64,000 nt of DNA from Agromyces ramosus (GTDB lineage Bacteria > Actinomycetota > Actinomycetes > Actinomycetales > Microbacteriaceae), in NCBI RefSeq assembly GCF_004216665.1, contig NZ_SGWY01000002.1, positions 162,685 to 226,684 of the forward strand. Reading direction: 5' to 3'. The notes under the pieces were generated by a model. The model was not told where the DNA came from. It did no database searches and worked only from the letters and a program-made list of their open reading frames with translations. Shown in pieces: positions 34,624-43,557 of the stretch; position 1 is the stretch's first letter; every line of letters begins with the position of its first letter. The position numbers were made by a program, and so were the translations under genes.

Positions 34624-36000
34624 TCAGGCCCGCGGGTCCTCGCCGTCCTCGCCGGGCGCGGCGGGCGTCTCACCGCGCAGCAGCTGCTCGAGCGCCTGGT
34701 CGAACTCGTCGTCGGCCTCGGACTCGGCCGTGTCGGCGCCGGTGAGTCGTGCGATGAGCCGGCTCGGGTCGTCGAGGTCGGACGACGTGGGCAGCAGGTC
34801 GGGGTGCGCCCAGAGCGCGTCGCGCGCCTCGACGCCCACGGCGTCGGTGACGGCACGCCACAGCGCCGCGGCCTCGCGCAGGCGGCGCGGTCGGAGCTCG
34901 AGCCCGACGAGCGTCGCGAACGCCGACTCGGCCGGTCCGCCCGAGGCCCGGCGTCGGCGGATCGACTCCGCGATCGCGTCGGACTTGGGGAGTCGCGCGG
35001 TGGCGTCGGCCGTGACCGCGTCCACCCAGCCCTCGACGAGGGCGAGCATGGTCTCGAGCCGGTCGAGCGCGGCCTCCTGCGCGCCGCTCTTCGGCCTGAT
35101 CAGCGCGCCGTTCACCACGGCGTCGCGGAGCTCGTCGGTGTTCGAGGGATCGAACCCCTCTGCGAGCTGCTCGAGCCGGTCGGTGTCGATGTCGATGCCC
35201 TTGGCGAACGCGGTGATCGCCGTGATGAGGTGCAGCCGCAGCCACCTGGCGTGCCGGAAGAGGCGCGCGTGCGCGAGCTCTCGGACCGCGAGGTAGAGCT
35301 CGACCTGGTCGGTCGGGATGTCGAGGCCGTCGCCGAACTCGGCGACGTTCTGCGGCAGCAGGGCTGCCCGCCCGTCGGTCTGCAGCGGGATGCCGATGTC
35401 GCCGCCCGAGACCACCTCGGTCGCGAGCTGGCCGACCACCTGGCCGAGCTGCATCGCGAACAGCGCGCCGCCGATGCCGCGCATCATGCGGCTCGCGCCC
35501 TGCATCATCGACTTCAGCTCTTCGGGGGCCTGCTCGCTCATGACCCGGGTGAGGGAGTCGGAGATGCTGAGCGCCACCGGCTCGGCGAGCTGCGACCACA
35601 CGGGCATGGTCGCGGCGACCCATGCCCGGCGGGTGAGCAGCTCGGGGGTCTCGGGGAGGGCCGAGAAGTCGACGACCTCGTCGAGCCAGAGCGAGGCGAC
35701 CTGCAGGGCCTGGTCGAGACGGGTGCGCTCCTCCGGCGTCAGCTGCCGCTGGCCGGATGCGGCGCGCTCCTCGCCCTGGCGCAACGCAACGCTCCAGTCG
35801 ATGCCGTCGCCGCCGCGGTCCATCGCCTGCTGCAGCTGGCCGAAGAGCGCGGCGAGGCTCGCCGGATCGTTGGGCAGTCCGGCGGCGCCCGCGAGTCGCG
35901 ACGGATCGATTCCGCCGGACCCCGAGAGGAGCTCGCGGAGCATGTCGCGGAACTCGTCCTCAGGGTTCTTGTCGCCAGGCTCGTCGTCCCGATCGGCCAC
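34624..36000 (-). CDS. Zinc-dependent metalloprotease-like protein (DUF2342)
   Basis: 458 residues. Acidic N-terminus, Gly/Met-rich region SMMQGASRMMRGIGGALFAMQLGQ (split here at about 160-185), and a metalloprotease-like motif in YLAVRELAHARLFRHARWL (about 238-256) with Glu and His spaced as in HExxH variants. The tail is acidic. These are the features of the actinobacterial DUF2342 (coenzyme F420-associated or hydrolase) family; proteolysis has not been shown. The GTG at 36000 is preceded by GGAGGTGG seven bases upstream; an in-frame GTG at 36024 sits nearly on the predicted transcription start and was rejected. Divergent from the PDZ/Lon gene. Confidence 0.85.
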   Translation of the reverse strand: MADRDDEPGDKNPEDEFRDMLRELLSGSGGIDPSRLAGAAGLPNDPASLAALFGQLQQAMDRGGDGIDWSVALRQGEERAASGQRQLTPEERTRLDQALQVASLWLDEVVDFSALPETPELLTRRAWVAATMPVWSQLAEPVALSISDSLTRVMSEQAPEELKSMMQGASRMMRGIGGALFAMQLGQVVGQLATEVVSGGDIGIPLQTDGRAALLPQNVAEFGDGLDIPTDQVELYLAVRELAHARLFRHARWLRLHLITAITAFAKGIDIDTDRLEQLAEGFDPSNTDELRDAVVNGALIRPKSGAQEAALDRLETMLALVEGWVDAVTADATARLPKSDAIAESIRRRRASGGPAESAFATLVGLELRPRRLREAAALWRAVTDAVGVEARDALWAHPDLLPTSSDLDDPSRLIARLTGADTAESEADDEFDQALEQLLRGETPAAPGEDGEDPRA

Positions 36001-36028
36001 GTGAGCCACCTCCAGTCGCGTCACTTCA

Positions 36029-36075
36029 ACCGTAGCCCCGGCGCACGGGCACGTGTCTGGGAAATGGCCTAGGCT
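36029..36075. promoter_or_regulatory. Divergent promoters: DUF2342 (-) and PDZ/Lon-like protease (+)
   Basis: TACGGT on the minus strand (36029-36034) predicts a leader of about 22 nt with GGAGGTGG. TAGGCT on the plus strand (36070-36075) predicts a leader of about 80 nt. Confidence 0.45.
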
Positions 36076-36161
36076 GGGGCTTCCCGGTGTCCGCCCTTCG
36101 CGAACAACGCCGGCCTCGGCGCTCGCACTCGGCGACTCGGTCGCCCGGAAGGAACCAACGG

Positions 36162-37265
36162 ATGGCCCTCTTCGACGACGACCCGTCGCCGCGCCCGCAG
36201 GGCCGCTCCCGTCGTGAGCGCATCGGCTGGGCCGCCCTCGGCATCGCGGTCGTGATCGGCGTCGGCTTCGCGCTGCTGCCGTCGCCGTACGTGATCGAGC
36301 AGCCGGGCCCCGTCTACGACACCCTGGGCGTCGCGGAGCACGAGGGCGAGGAGGTGCCCCTCATCGAGATCCCCGACGAGGAGACGTTCCCGACCGACGG
36401 CGAGCTCAACCTGCTCACGGTCACCGTGCTCGGGCGCCCCGGGCAGACGCCGAGCTGGCTCGACGTGCTCGGCACGTGGTTCGACCCCACCAGGTCGGCC
36501 GTCCCGGTCGAGGCGATCTTCCCGCCGGGCGTCAGCGACGCCGATCGCGACGCCCAGAACTCGGCCGCCATGGTCGACTCGCAGCAGGACGCCATCGCGG
36601 CGGCCCTCGTCGAGCTCGGCTACGATTTCCCGCGCGACGTCACGGTCGCGGGCGTCCTCGACGACTCCCCGGCTGCGGGCGTGCTCGAGGAGGGCGACGT
36701 CATCGCGGCGGTGAACGGCACCGCGGTCCACTCGGTCGACGAGTTGCGCGCCGCGGTGCGCGAGAACGGCCCGGACGAGCCGGCGAACCTCCGGGTCGTG
36801 CGCGACGGAGTCGAGCAGACGATCGCCGTGACCCCTGTCGAACGCGACGACACCGTCGCGCTCGGCGTCGGCGTCCGCATGGTCTACGACTTCCCGATCG
36901 AGGTCGAACTGCAGCTCGACAACGTCGGCGGACCGAGCGCGGGCATGATGTTCGCGCTCGGCATCATCGACAAGCTGACTCCCGGGCCCATGACCGGCGG
37001 TGAGATCGTGGCGGGCACGGGCACCATCGACTCGGCCGGCGAGGTGGGCCCCATCGGCGGCGTCCGCCAGAAGCTCTGGGGTGCCGAGGATGCGGGCGCC
37101 GACTGGTTCCTGGCGCCCGCCGCGAACTGCGACGAGGTCACCGGCCACGTGCCCGATGGACTCAGCGTGTTCGCCGTGTCGACGCTCGACGAGGCGCGCG
37201 CGATCGTCGAGGCGATCGGCGAGGGAACCGACACCTCCGGCTTCGCCTCGTGCCCCGCGGGCTGA
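36162..37265 (+). CDS. Membrane-anchored PDZ/Lon-like serine protease
   Basis: 367 residues: one N-terminal membrane helix (about 24-44, IGWAALGIAVVIGVGFALLP), a PDZ domain (about 160-235; GVLEEGDVIAAVNGTAVHS) and a C-terminal Lon-type (S16) protease domain. The Ser-Lys dyad is visible in NVGGPSAGMMFALGI (Ser) and IGGVRQKLWGAEDAGA (Lys). It should degrade proteins on the outer face of the membrane. AAGGA precedes the ATG. UPF0182 follows 71 bp later with its own promoter; the same pairing is Rv3194c-Rv3193c in M. tuberculosis (memory). Confidence 0.92.
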   Translation: MALFDDDPSPRPQGRSRRERIGWAALGIAVVIGVGFALLPSPYVIEQPGPVYDTLGVAEHEGEEVPLIEIPDEETFPTDGELNLLTVTVLGRPGQTPSWLDVLGTWFDPTRSAVPVEAIFPPGVSDADRDAQNSAAMVDSQQDAIAAALVELGYDFPRDVTVAGVLDDSPAAGVLEEGDVIAAVNGTAVHSVDELRAAVRENGPDEPANLRVVRDGVEQTIAVTPVERDDTVALGVGVRMVYDFPIEVELQLDNVGGPSAGMMFALGIIDKLTPGPMTGGEIVAGTGTIDSAGEVGPIGGVRQKLWGAEDAGADWFLAPAANCDEVTGHVPDGLSVFAVSTLDEARAIVEAIGEGTDTSGFASCPAG

Positions 37266-37291
37266 ACAGCCGTTTCCAAGGATCGCGACCC

Positions 37292-37297
37292 TAGGAT
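37292..37297 (+). promoter_or_regulatory. -10 box upstream of UPF0182
   Basis: TAGGAT; predicted start of transcription near 37304 and a leader of about 33 nt. Confidence 0.45.
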
Positions 37298-37336
37298 GGA
37301 GTCTCGATCCCACAGCGACCGAACATGAGGCCGAGA

Positions 37337-40249
37337 GTGTCAGCACAGACGCAAGAACCGAGGATTCCGCGCCGCCGAGCGCCGATCGCCATCACGATCG
37401 GGGTGGTCGCCCTGCTGATCATCGCGTTCTTCGTGTTCGTCGGACTCTACGCCGACGTGCTCTGGTTCGACCAGCTCGGATTCCTCAACGTGCTCACCAC
37501 CGAGTGGATCGCACGCCTCGTGCTCTTCCTGATCGGCTTCCTCGCGATGGCAGTGCCCGTCTGGGCCTCGATCCAGATCGCCTACCGCACGCGGCCGGTC
37601 TACGCGAAGCTCAACTCGCAGCTCGACCGCTACCAGGAGGTCTTCGAGCCGCTTCGACGGCTCGCGATGTACGGCATCCCGGTGGTGCTCGGCATCTTCG
37701 CGGGCGTCTCGGCGTCGAGCCGTTGGGAGCTCACGCTCACCTGGCTCAACCGCACGCCCTTCGGCACGAACGACGAGCAGTTCAACTTCGACGTCGGCTT
37801 CTTCGTGTTCGAGCTGCCCTTCTACCGCTCGATCGTGGGCTTCGCCTCCGCGGTCGTGCTGCTGTCGCTGCTCCTCGTGATCGCGACGAACTACCTCTAC
37901 GGGTCGATCCGGGTCAGCGGGCGCGAGGTCGTGATCTCGAAGTCGGCGCGCATCCAGATCGCGGTGACCGCCGGGCTCTACCTGCTGCTCCAGGGCATCA
38001 GCATCTGGTTCGACCAGTACGCCACGGTCACCGAGAACAGCACGCTCATGACGGGTGCCGGGTACACCGATGTCAACGCCGTCATCCCCGGCCGCCAGAT
38101 CCTCGCGGCGATCGCCGTGGGCGTCGCGATCCTGTTCCTCATCACGGCCCTGATCGGGCGTTGGCGCCTGCCCCTCGTCGGCACCGCGCTGCTCATCGTG
38201 TCGAGCCTGATCATCGGCTCGCTCTACCCGTGGATCATCCAGCGGTTCCAGGTCGACCCGAGCGCCCGGTCGCTCGAGGCGCCGTACATCGAACGCAGCA
38301 TCGACGCCACGCGAGCGGCGTACGGCGTCGACGACATCGAGACCATCCCCTTCGAGGCGAAGACGGATGCGGAGCCGGGGGCGTTGCGCGAGGACGCGGA
38401 GACCACCGCGAACATCCGACTCATGGACCCGCTCGTGATCAGCCCCGCGTTCCAGCAGCTCGAGCAGTTCCGCCAGTACTACCAGTTCCCCGACGCCCTC
38501 GACGTAGACCGCTACGAGATCGACGGGGCCACGCAGGACACCGTCGTCGCCGTCCGCGACCTGCAGCTCGCCGGCCTCGGCGACGCCGAGACGTGGTTCA
38601 ACTCGCACATCGTGTACACCCACGGCTACGGTCTCGTGGCCGCGGCGGGCAACCAGCGCTCGGTCGACGGCCAGCCGGTGTTCCTCCAGTCGGGCATCCC
38701 GTCGACGGGTTCGCTCGGCGAGTTCGAGCCGCGCGTGTACTTCGGCGAGGACTCGCCGGCGTACTCCATCGTGGGCGCCCCCGAGGGTGCCGATCCGGTG
38801 GAGCTCGACTACCCCGCCGGCGGCGAGAGCGAGCAGCAGACGCAGACCACGTTCGAGGGCGACGGCGGACCCAAGCTCGACAACGTGTTCACGAAGCTCG
38901 TGTACGCCCTGAAGTTCCAGTCCGAGCAGATCTTCCTCTCCGACGCGGTGAACGACGACTCGCAGATCCTCTACGACCGCGACCCCATCGAGCGCGTGAA
39001 GAAGGTCGCGCCGTACCTCACGCTCGACTCCGACACCTACCCGTCGGTGGTCGACGGCCGGATCGTCTGGATCGTCGACGGCTACACCCTCACCGACCAG
39101 TACCCGTACTCGAACAAGGTGAGCATGAGCGAGGCGATCGCCGACAGCGAGACCCTGCCGCAGTCGCTGCCGTTCGACGAGGTGAACTACATCCGCAACT
39201 CCGTGAAGGCGACCGTCGACGCCTACGACGGCTCGGTGAAGCTCTACGCGTGGGATGACGAGGATCCGATCCTGCAGACGTGGCAGAAGATCTTCCCGGC
39301 CACGATCGAGCCCATGACCGAGATGTCGGGCGACCTGCTCAGCCACGTGCGGTACCCCGCCGACCTGTTCAAGATGCAGCGGGCGGTGCTCGGTCGCTAC
39401 CACGTGACCGACCCGGGCTCGTTCTACTCGCGTGAGGACGCCTGGACGACGCCGAAGGACCCGACCGCGGGCGCGAACACCACGCTCCTCCAGCCGCCGT
39501 ACTACCTGACCATGCAGATGCCGGGGCAGGATGCACCGTCGTACTCGCTGTACTCGACGTTCATCCCCGAGGCGCGTGGCGACCAGAGCCGCAACGTGCT
39601 GCGCGGCTACCTCGCCGTCGACGCCGATGCCGGCGCGACCGACGGCGAGAAGGCCGAGGGCTACGGCAAGCTCAGGCTGCTGACGTTGCCCGAGGACGAC
39701 AACGTGCCGGGGCCGGGCCAGGTGCAGGCCAAGTTCAACAGCGATCCGACCGTCTCGCAGTCGCTGAACCTGCTGAAGCAGGGCCAGTCCGACGTGATCA
39801 ACGGCAACCTGCTCACGGTGCCGGTCGGCGGCGGCCTGCTCTACGTGCAGCCGGTCTACGTGAAGTCCACGGGCAACACGAGCTATCCGGTGCTGCAGAA
39901 GGTGCTCGTCGCGTTCGGTGACCAGATCGCGTTCCAGGACACGCTCGACCTCGCGCTCGACGTGCTCTTCGGCGGCGACTCGGGTGCCGAAGCCGGCGAC
40001 AACGAGGTGGATCCGGGTGCCGAGCCCACGCCGCCACCGGCCGAGGGCGGCGAGCCGACGACGCCCATCGCGCCGAGCGACGAGGTGCAGGCGCTGCTGA
40101 ACGAGGCGAAGGTCGCGCTCCAGAACAAGCAGGCCGCGCTGGCGGAGGGCGACTGGGCTGCATACGGCGCGGCCGATGCGCAGCTCGCCGAGATCATCGC
40201 GCAGCTCATCCAGCTGACGGCTCCCGCATCGGAGCAGGCGGGGCAGTGA
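37337..40249 (+). CDS. UPF0182 family large membrane protein
   Basis: 970 residues. The first 300 or so hold seven hydrophobic segments, including the hallmark ADVLWFDQLGFLNVLTTEW between helices 1 and 2. A large extracytoplasmic region follows (RFQVDPSARSLEAPYIERSI, GGPKLDNVFTKLVYALKF), and the C-terminus has an acidic/Pro stretch (about 890-920) and a helical tail. It belongs to a conserved actinobacterial family of unknown function (Rv3193c-like). The GTG at 37337 has GAGG six bases upstream and was preferred to the ATG at 37325. The stop overlaps the next GTG (GTGA), so a methyltransferase is translationally coupled to it. Confidence 0.92.
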   Translation: MSAQTQEPRIPRRRAPIAITIGVVALLIIAFFVFVGLYADVLWFDQLGFLNVLTTEWIARLVLFLIGFLAMAVPVWASIQIAYRTRPVYAKLNSQLDRYQEVFEPLRRLAMYGIPVVLGIFAGVSASSRWELTLTWLNRTPFGTNDEQFNFDVGFFVFELPFYRSIVGFASAVVLLSLLLVIATNYLYGSIRVSGREVVISKSARIQIAVTAGLYLLLQGISIWFDQYATVTENSTLMTGAGYTDVNAVIPGRQILAAIAVGVAILFLITALIGRWRLPLVGTALLIVSSLIIGSLYPWIIQRFQVDPSARSLEAPYIERSIDATRAAYGVDDIETIPFEAKTDAEPGALREDAETTANIRLMDPLVISPAFQQLEQFRQYYQFPDALDVDRYEIDGATQDTVVAVRDLQLAGLGDAETWFNSHIVYTHGYGLVAAAGNQRSVDGQPVFLQSGIPSTGSLGEFEPRVYFGEDSPAYSIVGAPEGADPVELDYPAGGESEQQTQTTFEGDGGPKLDNVFTKLVYALKFQSEQIFLSDAVNDDSQILYDRDPIERVKKVAPYLTLDSDTYPSVVDGRIVWIVDGYTLTDQYPYSNKVSMSEAIADSETLPQSLPFDEVNYIRNSVKATVDAYDGSVKLYAWDDEDPILQTWQKIFPATIEPMTEMSGDLLSHVRYPADLFKMQRAVLGRYHVTDPGSFYSREDAWTTPKDPTAGANTTLLQPPYYLTMQMPGQDAPSYSLYSTFIPEARGDQSRNVLRGYLAVDADAGATDGEKAEGYGKLRLLTLPEDDNVPGPGQVQAKFNSDPTVSQSLNLLKQGQSDVINGNLLTVPVGGGLLYVQPVYVKSTGNTSYPVLQKVLVAFGDQIAFQDTLDLALDVLFGGDSGAEAGDNEVDPGAEPTPPPAEGGEPTTPIAPSDEVQALLNEAKVALQNKQAALAEGDWAAYGAADAQLAEIIAQLIQLTAPASEQAGQ

Positions 40250-41109
40250 CCGAGTCGGTCGACCTCCGCGGCGGCGACTGGCTCGACGACAACCGCAGGA
40301 ACTGGGACGAGCGCGTCCCGGTCCACCTCGCCTCGGACTTCTACGACCAGGAGCCCCTGCGCCGCGGCGAGGGCGTGCTCGATCCCATCGCGCGCGCCGG
40401 CATCGAGCGGCTCTATCCCGACGGACTCGACGGCGTGCGCGTGCTGCACCTGCAGTGCCACTTCGGATCGGACACGCTCTCGCTCGCGAACCGGGGCGCG
40501 AGCGTGATCGGCCTCGACTTCTCCCGACCGGCGGTCGAGGAGGCGCGGCGGATGGCCGCCGAGCTCGGGGTCGCCGACCGGGCCGGTTTCGTCGAGGCCA
40601 ACGTCTACGACGCGCGCCACGTCCTGCCCGAGCCCGGGTCGTTCGACCTCGTGTTCACGACATGGGGCACGATCGGCTGGCTTCCGGATGTCGCGGAGTG
40701 GGCTCGCATCGTCGCCTGGTACCTGAAGCCGGGGGGCCGGCTCTACTTCGCCGACGGGCATCCTGCCGCATTCGTGTTCGACGGCGACGGCGGCCCCGGC
40801 GGCCTGCCGGGATTCGCATTCCCGTACGCCGAGCCCGATGCGATCGAGTTCGACGACCCCAGCGACTACGCCGACCGCGATGCGCGGATCGAGCATGCCA
40901 CGACGTGGGAGTGGATGCATCCGCTCGACGAGGTCATGGGCGCGCTGCGCGACGCCGGGCTCTCGATCGACGCGTTCACCGAGCACTACCAGGTGCCGTG
41001 GCAGATCTTCCCGGTCACGGTGCCGGTCGGCCAGGGGATGTTCTCCTGGCCGGTCGAGCGGTGGCTGCCCCTGTCGTACGAACTCGTCGCCAGTACACCG
41101 GGCGTCTGA
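40246..41109 (+). CDS. Class I SAM-dependent methyltransferase
   Basis: 287 residues. Motif I VLHLQCHFGSDTLSLANRG (about 65-83), VIGLDFSRPAVEEARR, then FDLVFTTWGTIGWLPDVAEW and LKPGGRLYFADGHP. The opening DDNRRNWDERVPVHLASDFY is typical of a small-molecule methyltransferase group common in actinobacteria. The final 80 residues are aromatic-rich (HATTWEWMHPLDEVMGAL), which suggests a lid over a hydrophobic substrate. It is coupled to UPF0182 by GTGA overlap. Substrate unknown. Confidence 0.88.
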   Translation: MTESVDLRGGDWLDDNRRNWDERVPVHLASDFYDQEPLRRGEGVLDPIARAGIERLYPDGLDGVRVLHLQCHFGSDTLSLANRGASVIGLDFSRPAVEEARRMAAELGVADRAGFVEANVYDARHVLPEPGSFDLVFTTWGTIGWLPDVAEWARIVAWYLKPGGRLYFADGHPAAFVFDGDGGPGGLPGFAFPYAEPDAIEFDDPSDYADRDARIEHATTWEWMHPLDEVMGALRDAGLSIDAFTEHYQVPWQIFPVTVPVGQGMFSWPVERWLPLSYELVASTPGV

Positions 41110-41194
41110 CCCTCGGAGGGCCGTTCGAGCGGGGCGGCGTGACATCCGCATTGGGGACTTGTCGCCCCCGCACCTGCCGAGCACACTGAGCCAC

Positions 41195-41569
41195 ATGAGC
41201 GTGGTCGCCCAGGTGCTCGCTGTCGTCGAGGGGCTCGCCCTCGTCGTCGTCGGGCTCCTCGGGGCGTTCTTCTTCCGGAGCCGGCGCCTCTACGGCTTCT
41301 TCCTGATCGAGCCGCAGGCGGAGGAGGCCGTGCGCCCGTGGGCCGTGTACACGGGCTTCGCGAACATGATCTGGGGGATCGGCGTGCTCACCGGCGTCCT
41401 GGCCGTGAACCTCGGACTCGCCGACGTGGGGCGCACACTGGTCGCCTTCCCGAGCATCGCGATGGTGGTGCTGGCGTTCGTGATCCTGTTCACCGAGCTG
41501 CGCTACTGGAAGAACGTGATCGTGCTCGTGGCGCTGCCGGTGCTCGTGCTCGTGGCGATGGTGGTGTGA
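41195..41569 (+). CDS. DUF1304 small membrane protein
   Basis: 124 residues with four hydrophobic helices (about 5-24, 49-70, 77-98 and 103-124). The family-typical features are VEGLALVVVG, RLYGFFLIEP after helix 1 and AVYTGFANMIWGIG. No function is known. The ATG lies 7 nt after CACACT, a weak -10 variant, so it may be leaderless. It stands between the methyltransferase gene and tRNA-fMet. Confidence 0.82.
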   Translation: MSVVAQVLAVVEGLALVVVGLLGAFFFRSRRLYGFFLIEPQAEEAVRPWAVYTGFANMIWGIGVLTGVLAVNLGLADVGRTLVAFPSIAMVVLAFVILFTELRYWKNVIVLVALPVLVLVAMVV

Positions 41570-41604
41570 GCGCCCACGATTTGGCCGACGTTCGGAGCGC
41601 GTGA

Positions 41605-41610
41605 TAAGTT
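41605..41610 (+). promoter_or_regulatory. -10 box of the initiator tRNA gene
   Basis: TAAGTT inside the 11-bp palindrome GATAAGTTATC (41603-41613), with TTGGCC 18 nt upstream as a possible -35. Transcription would start about 5 nt before the mature tRNA. Confidence 0.5.
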
Positions 41611-41621
41611 ATCTCTTGTGC

Positions 41622-41695
41622 CGCGGGGTGGAGCAGTTCGGTAGCTCGCTGGGCTCATAACCCAGAGGTCGTAGGTTCAAATCCTGCCCCCGCAA
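41622..41695 (+). tRNA. Initiator tRNA-fMet (CAT)
   Basis: A 74-nt cloverleaf. Acceptor CGCGGGG pairs with CCCCGC. The anticodon stem-loop is CTGGG-CTCATAA-CCCAG, and the T arm GTAGG-TTCAAAT-CCTGC. Initiator marks are the unpaired first base (C1 opposite A72) and the three consecutive G-C pairs at the bottom of the anticodon stem. CCA is not encoded (ACCG follows). A strong terminator hairpin comes 7 nt later. Confidence 0.95.
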
Positions 41696-41701
41696 CCGAA
41701 A

Positions 41702-41739
41702 CAGAGGATCCCGGTCTCGTCAGAGGCCGGGATCCTCTG
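41702..41739 (+). terminator. Terminator of the initiator tRNA gene
   Basis: CAGAGGATCCCGG and CCGGGATCCTCTG form a perfect 13-bp stem with a 12-nt loop, followed by CGTTTCC. The rest of 41740-41864 shows nothing except the ltrA promoter at its end. Confidence 0.85.
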
Positions 41740-41864
41740 CGTTTCCGGGCCGGTTCGGTGTGCGTCGACCGACATCCACACGCCGGTCCCGTCCGTCGGC
41801 GTCGGGTATCGGGTGCCACGCCGTCTCCGGCTGCGCTCGGTGGACGACCCCCGCTCGTGTTCCC

Positions 41865-41870
41865 TATCCT
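41865..41870 (+). promoter_or_regulatory. -10 box of the ltrA-like gene
   Basis: TATCCT, 6 nt before GTG 41877; leaderless. This chose the start. Confidence 0.5.
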
Positions 41871-41876
41871 GTTCGC

Positions 41877-43157
41877 GTGTCAGGTTCCGACCCCGTCGTC
41901 GAGTACGTGCGGCCGCACGGCCTCCGACGGATGCTCGGCAGGGATCCGCGGGAGGCGCATCGCCCGGTCACCCCGCTGGAGCTGCTGTTCGACCTGACGT
42001 TCGTGGTGTCGTTCTCTCAGGCGGGCGACCAGTTGGCGCACTACGTCGCGGAGGCGCACATCGCCACGGCCGTGTGGGGATTCGCCTTCGTGCTCCTCTC
42101 GGTGTGCTGGGCGTGGATCAACTTCACGTGGTTCGCGTCGGCGTTCGACACCGACGACTGGTTGCAACGGGTGCTGACGATGGTGCAGATGGTCGGCGTC
42201 ATCGTCCTCGCGCTCGGAATACCCGCGGTCTTCAAGTCGATCGACAGCGGTGGGTCGTTCGACTTCGTGCTCGTGGCGGTGGGGTACGTCATCATGCGGG
42301 TGTCGCTGGTGCTCATGTGGCTGCGCGTCGCCGGGCAGGATCCCGCGAACCGGCGCGTCGCCCTGCGGTATGCGGGCTTCAACGTGCTGATCCAGGCCGC
42401 GTGGCTGACCGTCGCACTCCTCAGGATCGAGGATGGTCCGGTCCTGGTCGCAGTGCTCGTCGTCCTCTGGCTCGCCGAGTTCGCCGGCCATCCGTTCGCG
42501 ACATGGAATGCGAAGGCCGCGGACGGCGCCTGGCAGGGCACGCCGTGGCATGCCGGCCACATCGCGGAGCGGTACGGGCTGCTCGTCATCATCACGCTGG
42601 GCGAGGGAATCCTCGGCACGATCGCCGCGGTCGCCGCGGTCGTCGCGCACGTCGGCTGGAGCAGCGAGGCGGTCCTCATCGTCGTCTCCGGCACGGGCCT
42701 CACCTTCGGCCTCTGGTGGACCTACTTCATCCTCCCGTCCGCGCCGGTCCTCGCCCGGCATCGCGAGCGCAAGTGGGCATGGGGCTACGGCCACATCGTC
42801 GTGTTCGGCGCGCTCGCCGCGGTCGGTGCCGGCCTCCACGTCGCGGCCTACGCCGCGGAGGGCGAGACGAAGATCGGCACGGTCGGCGTCGTGATGTCGG
42901 TCGCGATCCCCGTGCTCGTCTTCTCGCTGGCCTACTTCGTCCTCTGGTCGATCCTCTTCCGCGCCGTCGACGCCTTCCACGTCATGCTCGCGGCCGGCAT
43001 GGCCGCATTCCTGGTCGTCGGCGTCCTGCTCGCCACCGTCGGGGTTCCCCTGGGATGGTGCCTCCTCGTGGTGACGCTGTCGCCGTTCGTCGTCGCGGTC
43101 GGCTACGAGACGGCGGGCTATCGCCACGTCGAGGCCGACGTGCGGCGCGAATCGTGA
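41877..43157 (+). CDS. ltrA: Low temperature requirement protein A (LtrA) family membrane protein
   Basis: 426 residues with about 11-12 membrane helices. The family N-terminus is clear: REAHRPVTPLELLFDLTFVV, then FSQAGDQLAHYV, FVLLSVCWAWINFTWFASAF and ERYGLLVIITLGEGILGTI. LtrA was named for a cold-growth defect in Listeria; the biochemical role is not known. It is leaderless after TATCCT. It converges on the PIN-domain gene, 1 bp away, with no obvious terminator. Confidence 0.9.
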   Translation: MSGSDPVVEYVRPHGLRRMLGRDPREAHRPVTPLELLFDLTFVVSFSQAGDQLAHYVAEAHIATAVWGFAFVLLSVCWAWINFTWFASAFDTDDWLQRVLTMVQMVGVIVLALGIPAVFKSIDSGGSFDFVLVAVGYVIMRVSLVLMWLRVAGQDPANRRVALRYAGFNVLIQAAWLTVALLRIEDGPVLVAVLVVLWLAEFAGHPFATWNAKAADGAWQGTPWHAGHIAERYGLLVIITLGEGILGTIAAVAAVVAHVGWSSEAVLIVVSGTGLTFGLWWTYFILPSAPVLARHRERKWAWGYGHIVVFGALAAVGAGLHVAAYAAEGETKIGTVGVVMSVAIPVLVFSLAYFVLWSILFRAVDAFHVMLAAGMAAFLVVGVLLATVGVPLGWCLLVVTLSPFVVAVGYETAGYRHVEADVRRES

Positions 43158-43158
43158 A

Positions 43159-43557
43159 TCAGCGGAGGAGATCGGCGTACGAGGCGAGCGGGATGAGGCC
43201 GTTCGCGCCGGCGACCAGCTGCTCGTCCTCGGTCACCAGCGCATCCGCCTGGAGGACCGCGACCGCGAGGTACTCGGCCGTGGTCGTGTCGTCCCAACCG
43301 AGTCGCTTCGCGAGCCTCCACGCAGTGGACCTGGAGACCCGGTCGCCGAGCAGCCGGATCTTCAATCCGGCGATCGCCTCGAGCTGCTCGAGCCCCGCCT
43401 TCTCGTCGAGGCTCCCGTCGCGGACCTCCCGGTAGAGCATCGAGAGCGCATGCGAACGCAGGACCGATGGCCCGACGAGTCGGTGGCGTTCATGGGGGCC
43501 CCGGTGCTCGCGAACGAGACGCAGGGCAACGACGGCATCGACGGCGTACCGGATCAT
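43159..43557 (-). CDS. PIN-domain protein (VapC-like ribonuclease), no antitoxin seen
   Basis: 132 residues. The order of acidic residues fits a PIN nuclease: Asp7 in MIRYAVDAVVALRL, Glu in DDTTTAEYLAVAVLQADALV and Asp/Glu in VTEDEQL, ending in the usual GLIPLASYADL. PIN proteins cut tRNA or rRNA when freed from an antitoxin. No small DNA-binding antitoxin frame precedes it: the 119 bp upstream lead to a divergent gene. It may be an orphan or use a distant partner. Confidence 0.8.
   Translation of the reverse strand: MIRYAVDAVVALRLVREHRGPHERHRLVGPSVLRSHALSMLYREVRDGSLDEKAGLEQLEAIAGLKIRLLGDRVSRSTAWRLAKRLGWDDTTTAEYLAVAVLQADALVTEDEQLVAGANGLIPLASYADLLR

Noticed and set aside
33648-36000. Complete RiPP (TOMM) biosynthetic cluster
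   Set aside because: Only the E1-like protein is present. No YcaO, precursor peptide or transporter dedicated to a peptide is nearby.
36000-36024. Upstream GTG start of the DUF2342 gene at 36024
   Set aside because: It lies only 4 nt from the predicted -10 box, upstream of the likely transcription start, whereas the GTG at 36000 has a strong GGAGGTGG at proper distance.
41622-41695. tRNA as a phage or island attachment site
   Set aside because: No integrase, no direct repeat of the tRNA 3' end was noticed downstream, and the flanking genes look like ordinary chromosome.
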